From Moesziomyces globuligerus (lineage: Eukaryota; Basidiomycota; Ustilaginomycetes; Ustilaginales; Ustilaginaceae): a stretch of 64,000 bases of DNA. This document shows, piece by piece, positions 20,901 to 27,319 of the stretch. Made by a program: the position numbers and the translations under genes. Within the stretch, counting starts at the first letter, position 1. Each line of letters opens with the position of its first letter. The notes under the pieces are model-generated. The model did no database searches. It was not told the DNA's origin and worked only from the letters and a program-made list of their open reading frames with translations. Location: NCBI GenBank assembly GCA_030849465.1, contig JARVLF010000019.1, positions 186,001 through 250,000 on the forward strand, given 5' to 3'.

Positions 20901-21182
20901 GATCGGCTCGTCGAGGCCTTCATCTCGATCCGCGCCGAGGTCGACGAGATCCGCGCAGGCAAGATGCCCCGCGACGACAACTTGCTCAAGAACGCGCCGC
21001 ACACGGTGCTCGACGTCGCAGACGACAAGTGGCACCGTCCCTACTCGCGCGACCGCGCCGTCTACCCTGTGCCCGAGCTCCGCAAGACCAAGTTCTGGCC
21101 GCCCGTCAACCGCATCGACGACGCTTACGGCGACCGCATGCTCGTCTGCGAGTGCGGCGGCGTCGAAGACTACGTCGACTAA
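17976..21182 (+). CDS. GCV2: Glycine dehydrogenase (decarboxylating), P-protein, mitochondrial
   Basis: P-protein of the glycine cleavage system: PLP-dependent decarboxylation of glycine, passing the aminomethyl group to the lipoyl H-protein in the mitochondrial matrix. 1068 aa, normal for eukaryotes. The first ~45 residues are rich in Arg, Ala and Ser with no acidic residue, a good mitochondrial presequence. Conserved blocks include RHVGPRQRDADKML (N-terminal half), the GMGYQNTLVPPVILRN segment, MIPLGSCTMKLN, and the PLP site HLNLHKTFSIPHGGGGPG with the Schiff-base lysine at K817. The ATG at 17976 is followed by a second ATG; no upstream in-frame ATG exists. Intact. Confidence 0.97.
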   Translation: MMATSLLARSRLPAAAARSVRSLPIASSSRLAPFAATSRRALATLSSTENAPELGSRQVANSIFAPLDTFEPRHVGPRQRDADKMLTALGYSHIDQLVQDTVSPSVRLEQSQEFYDQMKPLSESELAQRAETIAKMNRPFKSLIGMGYQNTLVPPVILRNVLENPAWYTSYTPYQPEISQGRLESLINFQTMVKSLTGLDLANASLLDEGTAAAEAMILAYGQTKSKRKTFLVDRGVLPQTLAVLRQRAKGFGIHVVATDLRTPDGHRLPPADQIPRDDIIGALVQYPDVDGRLTDWEALAAEIKGFGGMVVAATDLLALTMIRPPGEWGADIALGNAARFGVPPGFGGPHAAFFAVRDSIKRKIPGRLVGLSKDTRGGPAYRLALQTREQHIRREKATSNICTAQALLANMSAMYAVYHGPDGLRKIAAKVHALTRLLKHELTELGLRVVNRDGAYFDTLTIDLAKAGVGAVRVHEEAKKAGINLRRISDTRIGITLDETVSIEELTDLLNVFAYATRATKTGEVPYKPDDLLDIASRIGLDAASTDSLTISTPVHVAPANGAAASSDRAPVPDFSRKSKFLQQPVFSAHRSETQMLRYIHSLQAKDLSLVHAMIPLGSCTMKLNSTSSMMLISKPEFSQLHPFAPEEQAQGYDVLIRELERDLCMITGFPAVSLQPNSGAQGEFAGLSVIRAYHESKGEGKRDVCLIPTSAHGTNPASAIMAGMRVVPVKTKADGSIDLDDLRAKAELHKHELAATMITEPATTGCYFEDIQEAFQIVHDNGGQVYLDGANLQAQVALTNPAIMGADVTHLNLHKTFSIPHGGGGPGVGPICVAEHLAPFLPGHPLASTGGEMAIDPISAAPWGSASILTIAWAYIKMLGWSGLKRSTETSLLAANYVAHRLKDHYKLKYTGARGRVAHELLIDVAEFEDVGLKVMDFAKRLIDYGFHPPTCSWPISTGLLIEITESESLQEIDRLVEAFISIRAEVDEIRAGKMPRDDNLLKNAPHTVLDVADDKWHRPYSRDRAVYPVPELRKTKFWPPVNRIDDAYGDRMLVCECGGVEDYVD

Positions 21183-21505
21183 CCTCGCGACAAGCAGGAG
21201 GGCATACCTCAACCGTCTCGCCTTGGCTGCCTCGCGCTTTCTCGCACATTCCAGCTTCTAGATTTGTATCTTGGCTCGCTTTCGTCTCGTCGTCCTCGTC
21301 TCCTCGCACACTCTTGATCGCACGCAACGGGTTTCAACACTGCCTCGTAATCCCCCTTTTCCTCCCCTTTCCGCTTGTTGGCTTTGGTGGCTGCAATGGC
21401 ATGCGAATTTGTTCTTCTTGCTGCGATGCAAAGGGGGGGTTGTTGGAGCCGAGACGATGGATTTCTTCGTTGTGGTGGTAGTGTGAGACATGGGGTGGGG
21501 GGTTT
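21183..21505. other. Convergent 3' intergenic region GCV2/FRS1
   Basis: 323 bp between two stop codons on opposite strands. It is relatively T-rich, with runs such as CCCCCTTTTCCTCCCC, and should hold the two 3' UTRs. No gene seen. Confidence 0.55.
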
Positions 21506-23383
21506 TTAGAGGAAGGGTTCGAGGTTGAATTCGAGGGCGGAGCAGGGGTAGTCGATGCTAAAGTTTCGGAGGACGGTGGGGTGGAGGACGCCGATGGTGC
21601 CTACGGGGATATCGGAGTAGGATTTTTCGGCTCCCGGGAGGACGGAAGCGAGGGCGTGTTTGATGGAATCCAGAGGGTGCGTTGGGGGAGCATCGGTTGC
21701 AGCTCCGGGGTTGACCTTGTCACGAGGGAGGCGGAGGTGAATGGTAGCTGCTCGACCTGGCAAGTAGGTCTTGTCATCTACCTGAGAGATCCAGTATCCC
21801 TTGGTGTGGTTGGATCGTTCGCCCTCGATTCGAGGAATGCCAAGTGCGAGCATCAAACGATCCAACAGTCCGTGAACCACCTCGAAGCTCGCCGACTTGT
21901 CGCAGTACACCGCACCAACATGTCGTCGATTACGTGCACATCGCTCCACCTCGTCCGCATCCTGGAACGCAATATCCGAAACCTCGAACGTCCTCAAAGG
22001 CAACGCATGCTTCCTATTCTCCCGAACCGTCTTGAGAATTCCCGCCAACAAGGTCGTACGCACCACCTGATACTCGGCCGTCTTTGGATTCTCCAAAACA
22101 ATCGCCTCCCCACCCCCATCCTCCCGATTGAGCCATCCAAAGTTCTCATCATGACTGCACAGGATGAGTGGCAGCACCTCGATCCAACCCGCATAGGCGC
22201 ACTCGCGACGCACCAGATCCGCGAGCTTGTTGATCGGCAAAGGCGCAGCCACCGTGTTGGTCGCGGGAAACGTCTTTGGCAGATTGTCAAAGCCGTACGC
22301 CACCGCCACATCCTCCATCAGATCGCACTCGTGCAGGATGTCCGGCCTCGTCGCAGGCACATCGACCACCAACGTACCCGGCTTGGTCGCATCCACCTGC
22401 GCCTCGTGACCCATCTTGCGCAGGTAGCCGATCATCTGCTCGGGCGAGAGCTCGAGCCCCGTGCAGCGGTTGATGTACTCGACCGACGCCTCGAAGCGCA
22501 CATCCGCCAGATCGGGCGTCACCTTCTGCGTGCCATCGGCATAGACGACGCGCACCGGCTCGACGGTGAAAGGCTCGGCGCAGTACTGCGAGAACATGGC
22601 GACGATGATGTTGATCACGATGCCCAGCTTGGTCTCGTCGACGGCGGTGGTGTCGATAAACACGTTGCGCGTCTCGAGCGTGATCTTGCTGTGGTTCGAG
22701 TTGATGATCGGCGGCATGCTGAGCACCTGTCGATTCTCATCGTAGATGATCGGGTACACCGGACTCTCGCGGATGATGGGCAGGTAGCGCGACAGATGCT
22801 TGTCGCTCTCGTAGAGCTCCATCATCTCGGCCGCATCGTACTCCTTGTCCTTGTTGAGCGGCGCGAACTTGATCTGTCTGGGCGGCAACGCCTCGTACGA
22901 AAAGGGCGCCTGGATCGTGTCGAGGTCGTGCGTGCCGATGGCCACGAGCGTACGGCGACGCGCGAGGTTCTGGTGCAGCTTGTCCTGCAGATCGATAAAG
23001 TTGGCGTAGCTCTCCGGCGTAAAGGTGACGTTCCTCAGCACGGCGCCGGCAAAGTACGGACGGATCTTGGCCACGTCCGCAGACAGCTTGACCTCGATCA
23101 TGCTCTCGGGCTGCGTGAGGCGGATCTTGGGCTGGGGGATGTTGCCGAGAAAGACGTTGAGCGCGCGCGAGATACCCTCGTGGCACAGCAGGTCGTATCG
23201 GTTGGCGGGGATGTCGATCTTGAGCTGCGGCCTCTCGCCGAGCCCCGCCTTCTGCACCTCTTCGGTGGTGTCGTCGTCGAGCTCGATGCCAAACTGGAAG
23301 CAGAGCTCGTCGAACTCGCGTGTGGTGTAGGTGCGGCCGAGCGCCTCGAAGAAGCGCTCCTTGTCCACGCCGACGGTAGGCAT
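21506..23383 (-). CDS. FRS1: Phenylalanine--tRNA ligase beta subunit, cytosolic
   Basis: Beta subunit of the alpha2-beta2 cytosolic phenylalanyl-tRNA synthetase, which carries the B3/B4 editing fold and tRNA-binding parts. 625 aa, close to the family length (~590-610). The start MPTVGVD...FFEALGRTYTTREFDELCFQFGIELD is the hallmark eukaryotic N-terminus and fixes the ATG at 23383. B3/B4 falls at ~100-280, B5 at ~300-375 (YINRCTGLELSPEQMIGYLRKMG), then the core domain with DLMEDVAVAYGFDNLPKTFP and a C-terminal IGVLHPTVLRNFSIDYPCSALEFNLEPF motif typical of the family. Single exon, tail-to-tail with GCV2. Confidence 0.97.
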   Translation of the reverse strand: MPTVGVDKERFFEALGRTYTTREFDELCFQFGIELDDDTTEEVQKAGLGERPQLKIDIPANRYDLLCHEGISRALNVFLGNIPQPKIRLTQPESMIEVKLSADVAKIRPYFAGAVLRNVTFTPESYANFIDLQDKLHQNLARRRTLVAIGTHDLDTIQAPFSYEALPPRQIKFAPLNKDKEYDAAEMMELYESDKHLSRYLPIIRESPVYPIIYDENRQVLSMPPIINSNHSKITLETRNVFIDTTAVDETKLGIVINIIVAMFSQYCAEPFTVEPVRVVYADGTQKVTPDLADVRFEASVEYINRCTGLELSPEQMIGYLRKMGHEAQVDATKPGTLVVDVPATRPDILHECDLMEDVAVAYGFDNLPKTFPATNTVAAPLPINKLADLVRRECAYAGWIEVLPLILCSHDENFGWLNREDGGGEAIVLENPKTAEYQVVRTTLLAGILKTVRENRKHALPLRTFEVSDIAFQDADEVERCARNRRHVGAVYCDKSASFEVVHGLLDRLMLALGIPRIEGERSNHTKGYWISQVDDKTYLPGRAATIHLRLPRDKVNPGAATDAPPTHPLDSIKHALASVLPGAEKSYSDIPVGTIGVLHPTVLRNFSIDYPCSALEFNLEPFL

Positions 23384-23696
23384 TCTGGCTCAGCACTCGC
23401 AGCAGCGGTCAAAGTAGGCGTGAGGGCGGGTAGGGTGATGGTGGTGAGCGCGCTGAAGGCCGTGCTGCTGCACGCCGTCAAAGCCAGCCGGCGCAGCTGA
23501 GCGAGTCAGACGCAGCACCGCGCTGAGCCAGAGCGCCCTTTTTTTGGCCGGCACTCGCAGCTGCGATTTTCTTCCAGCTCGCGCCTCGCCTTCTCGTACG
23601 ATAAACGCGCAGCTCCTCACACACAACATCATCAGTCTTACGAGTGAGCTTGGATGCTATTGCTGCATGTATACTCTACAGCTTGGAGTGTGCCGT
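23384..23696 (-). promoter_or_regulatory. Intergenic promoter region of FRS1
   Basis: 313 bp between the FRS1 ATG and the stop codon of the next minus-strand gene. It contains a seven-T run at 23549-23555. No further gene or RNA recognised; the placement as FRS1 promoter plus the neighbour's 3' UTR rests on position only. Confidence 0.4.
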
Positions 23697-26600
23697 CTAT
23701 CCGAAGTGTGGCGGATGCGAGGCGCCCGGACCGCCCGCTCCGGGATAGTACGGGTCCTGCATTGGCGTACCCGCGCCACCCATGCGCGCGCCGTGAACGT
23801 CGCCCGGCCTTGGCGTCATGCGCTGCTGCGAAGCCTGCAGCGGCGAGCCCGCATACGGCGCTGCGCCCGGGTAGTGCATCTGCGCATGATGCGAGTGCAT
23901 CGGGGCGGCGGCGCCGTACGCGTGCGGATTGAACGGGTCGGGCGTCGTGTTGCCAAACGCATCCGCAAAGGCCGCGCCCGTCTGCTGCGCGTAGCCGTGG
24001 TTCGGCCACGACGGCGCCGGATACGCGGACTGCATCGGTCGCTGGTACAGATCGCTGCGCCCGCCGTACGATGCCAGGTGCGCAGGCAGCGTCGCCGCAC
24101 CCATGTCCGACGCGCTCGGCGCCCAGATCGAGCTGAGCGGCGCGCCGTGGGCCGCAGTCGGCGAGTTGAGCTCGGCCGTGCCGCCGGGCGCAGACGCTAG
24201 CGGATACGCAGCGAACAGCTGGCGCGCCAGCTCGTCCTTGTTCTGCGCCGCCTTGGCACGCACCTGCGACGGCACCAGCAACTGACCCGACAGCCCCTTC
24301 TCGCCGCCGAGCGCTGGCGTCGCCCCCGCCGCCGCATTCTGCAAGTCGACGCTACGCAGCGACTGCTCCATCGAATCCACGTCGGCCTCGGCGCCATCGC
24401 TCGGCGCAGCGGGTCGCCCGACCGCGGCGCGCATCGCCGCCTCGACGGGATCGTCCACCGAGGCAGAGCTGGCCAGCTCGTCCCTCGACGCCTGGCCGAC
24501 CTGCGCTGCTGCCGCCGCGTCCGCCTTGGTTTCGGCGCGACGGCGGTAGACAAAGACGTTGTTGGTGTCGTCAAACACGATCGGGCTGGCGTCGGACTCG
24601 GCGATGACCTTGGCGTCGATCATGAGGTCGGCGATGCGCATGAGCTGCTCCTCGTTCGGATGCACCTGGCTCGGCCGCACCGCCTCGACGTTGGCGCACG
24701 CCTCGCCCATGCCGACGCTGATCGTCGTGCCGCCGGGGATCGTCGACTGCGTCGCCTTGCGCGTCGGCGCGAACCCGCGCATGTCCGAATCCTCCTCCAG
24801 GCACAGCGCCGGCGCACCCACCGCGCCCACCTTGCCGATGTTCGGCAGCGAGTCGAACGGAAACGCCCACCGCAGGCCGTTGATCAGATCCACGTACTGC
24901 GACCAGCACCGCTCCATTGCCTCGAGCGTGTCGACGTACGCCGTGTGGTGCGGATGCGGCCGCTCCGAGTCCGGTCGCACCTCCATGCCCGAGCGCACCA
25001 CCTCGCCCTCGCCCTCGCCCAGCTGCTCCACCGCTTCGCGCGCGCGCTTCTCGATGCGCTGCATGTACTCGAGGTGCGTCTTGGTCCATTTCGTCACGAT
25101 GCGCAGCGCCGGCAGCGTCCGCCGCACCACCGCCGTCAGGTGGCGGATGGGCGACGCTCCGGCCGCATCCGACGCCTGCCCAGTCGCTTTGCCCACCTCG
25201 AGCGCCTCGCGCGTCTCGGCCGTGTCCACGGCCGCGAGCTCGCGGAAGACGCCGAGCACGTGCGCCGTCACCTGGAACTCGACGCAGCGCCCGGTCTCGG
25301 GCGAGGGTGCGCGTTTGCGCGACGAGCGCTCGCTGCGGATGGCGCGAGGCCGATGCGGGTCCTCGGAGCCTTCGGACGACGGACGAGGCGCATCTCGCGC
25401 CGAAGACGAGGGCGCACTGCGCCAAAGTCGCGTCGTCCACGAGGCACAGAGCGCCGTGACGAGGAACTGGACGACCTGGTCGGCGCGCAGCGCTCGTGCG
25501 CGAACGAGCGTCGAGAAGGTGGCGAGCACGGAGCGCGACAGATACGAGATGTGGTCGAGATGGCTGCGCCGATAGAAGAGTCCGTGCAGCACCACCACCT
25601 GCTTCAGCCATGCCTCGATGGATCGCTCCGCGAGCTCGACATCGGCGGCGAGGCGTGCGACCTGCTGCGGATGGCGCGCCTCGGCGTCCTTGGCTGCATC
25701 CCAGACGTAGGCGGACGCATCGGTGGCGCGCGCAGCTTGGTCGAGGTAGGCGGCGGTGGGCTTGGCGAGCAGCTTCTCGAGATTGATCTTGGCCTTGGCG
25801 AAGGGCGTCTTGACGCAGAGCGCACGGTAGTAGTAGTAGAGCGAGGCGAAGAGGTCGCCCTTGTACGTGGACACGACGGCGAGCTGATTGGCCGGATTGC
25901 CCTGATCGGGCAGGAGGAGGCGCGCCTGCTCGTAGAAGGCCGAGGCCCGGCTAAAGTCGTACTTGGGTGCAGGCTTGGTCTTTTTGGAAGTGCTCGACGC
26001 GGTGTCGGCAGGTGCATCGTGCGACGACATTTCGCGGTAGCGGGCGAGGTCGCCGCAGAAGATGAGGAACTTGTGCAGGAGCGTGATGAGATGGATGCGC
26101 TTGGCGGGCAGCAGCGCGGCCTGGGAGAGCGATTCGTCCGGCTCATTGTCGTGGCGGTTGGTGCGCGAGGCAAACGAGTCCGAGGGAAGCGACGAGGCCA
26201 GCGACGAGTCGGCATCGTTATCGGCATCGATGCCGAGCGCCTCGAGATTGGCGCGCGCCTCGTCGAGCGAGAAGAGACGCACGAGGCGGCCGACGAGCTC
26301 GTGCCAGAAGAGCTCCTCGTCGACGAGGAACTTGCGGTACTCTGCCTTGACGCGCTGAGCATCCTGTGCCGACTTGCCGCGCCGTCCAGGCGCCTGGACC
26401 GAGGCGGGATCGACGGCCTTCTGTGCGGCCGAGATGTAGGCGCGGTAGGCGGAGATGAGGGTGTAGGATGTGTCGTTCCACACGTAGCCGTCGATGGCCT
26501 GCGCCTCGCGGGTGAAGGTGCAGGTGAAGAGGAGGTTGAGCCAGGTGTTGCGAAGGTTGCGGCGCGCAAAGTCGATGTCGGCATCGAGCAGTTTGGCGCT

Positions 26601-26783
26601 GGCGTCCTTGGGGTGCATGCGACCTGCGCGCGAGGTCAAGCTGGCCGAGGAAGAAGACGAGGTGTGCGCAAAGCTCGACTTGACCATGCGGTCGAGTTCG
26701 GCCTTTTGCCTGCGACCCTGCTCGAGGAGCGCGGCGGCGCGTGCGTCCCGCTGTGGAATGGCAGCCGGTGTAGGCGAGGGCAT
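23697..26783 (-). CDS. EST1/SMG7-like protein (14-3-3-like TPR domain)
   Basis: Member of the EST1/EBS1/SMG5-7 family, whose 14-3-3-like/TPR domain binds phosphorylated Upf1 in nonsense-mediated decay; yeast EST1 also recruits telomerase. 1028 aa. Residues ~60-330 hold the helical repeats (DIDFARRNLRNTWLNLLF, EELFWHELVGRLVRLFSLDEAR, TLLHKFLIFCGDLARYRE). The family's diagnostic segment follows: ASAFYEQARLLLPDQGNPANQLAVV, then GDLFASLYYYYRALCVKTPFAKAKINL, where an Asn-rich downstream-of-TPR helix begins. The C-terminal ~250 residues are Pro/Gly/Ala-rich and low-complexity, ending at the stop without a recognised PIN domain, so it is SMG7/EBS1-like rather than SMG6-like. The ATG at 26783 is the first in frame. 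It lies downstream of the Argonaute gene on the same strand, probably by chance. Confidence 0.85.
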   Translation of the reverse strand: MPSPTPAAIPQRDARAAALLEQGRRQKAELDRMVKSSFAHTSSSSSASLTSRAGRMHPKDASAKLLDADIDFARRNLRNTWLNLLFTCTFTREAQAIDGYVWNDTSYTLISAYRAYISAAQKAVDPASVQAPGRRGKSAQDAQRVKAEYRKFLVDEELFWHELVGRLVRLFSLDEARANLEALGIDADNDADSSLASSLPSDSFASRTNRHDNEPDESLSQAALLPAKRIHLITLLHKFLIFCGDLARYREMSSHDAPADTASSTSKKTKPAPKYDFSRASAFYEQARLLLPDQGNPANQLAVVSTYKGDLFASLYYYYRALCVKTPFAKAKINLEKLLAKPTAAYLDQAARATDASAYVWDAAKDAEARHPQQVARLAADVELAERSIEAWLKQVVVLHGLFYRRSHLDHISYLSRSVLATFSTLVRARALRADQVVQFLVTALCASWTTRLWRSAPSSSARDAPRPSSEGSEDPHRPRAIRSERSSRKRAPSPETGRCVEFQVTAHVLGVFRELAAVDTAETREALEVGKATGQASDAAGASPIRHLTAVVRRTLPALRIVTKWTKTHLEYMQRIEKRAREAVEQLGEGEGEVVRSGMEVRPDSERPHPHHTAYVDTLEAMERCWSQYVDLINGLRWAFPFDSLPNIGKVGAVGAPALCLEEDSDMRGFAPTRKATQSTIPGGTTISVGMGEACANVEAVRPSQVHPNEEQLMRIADLMIDAKVIAESDASPIVFDDTNNVFVYRRRAETKADAAAAAQVGQASRDELASSASVDDPVEAAMRAAVGRPAAPSDGAEADVDSMEQSLRSVDLQNAAAGATPALGGEKGLSGQLLVPSQVRAKAAQNKDELARQLFAAYPLASAPGGTAELNSPTAAHGAPLSSIWAPSASDMGAATLPAHLASYGGRSDLYQRPMQSAYPAPSWPNHGYAQQTGAAFADAFGNTTPDPFNPHAYGAAAPMHSHHAQMHYPGAAPYAGSPLQASQQRMTPRPGDVHGARMGGAGTPMQDPYYPGAGGPGASHPPHFG

Positions 26784-27319
26784 GATGGCGAATCTGCCGA
26801 CGCGGCGTAGAATGTGGAAGCGCGCGCGGGCTTTCGAGGTGGAGGTGGAGCTCCGGACAAGCGGCGGAGCAAACGGTGGTTCTTGAGAAAAGGATCGGCG
26901 TGTATGCGATCAGACCATGGTGTTGGAGCTGGGGCCGGGTCGATGATCGATGCCGTGGTCGACGAAGAATGTGGGAGGTCGTCAAGGCGAGATGGGCCGA
27001 GTTCATCGCGCCCTGTGCGAGATGTGATTACCAAAATGATGGGCACATTTTCCCGCGATCGAACAAAGCAGCCCTGCGCAGCGTGCAGCCTCTGTGGAGG
27101 AGACCCGCGGCCAAGCTGCGAGCCCCACCTTGCTCACGCGTACCACAATCTTTACACACTTTTCTCACGGACAGGAGGAGACATTGGCATTCAGAGCGAG
27201 TCAGTGTGCCTGGACGTCGGCCACAAAGGGCAGCACATGCTCGTAGATCAACGCGAAGAAACATTTGGGAAGACACTGGGAACGGGGGAGGGGAACGGTG
27301 CGCGCACAGCAGCGAACGA
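26784..27319 (-). promoter_or_regulatory. Intergenic region between Argonaute and SMG7-like gene
   Basis: 536 bp that should carry the Argonaute 3' UTR and the promoter of the SMG7-like gene. No gene, repeat or strong motif is seen beyond an A/T-richer patch at 27025-27070. Confidence 0.4.
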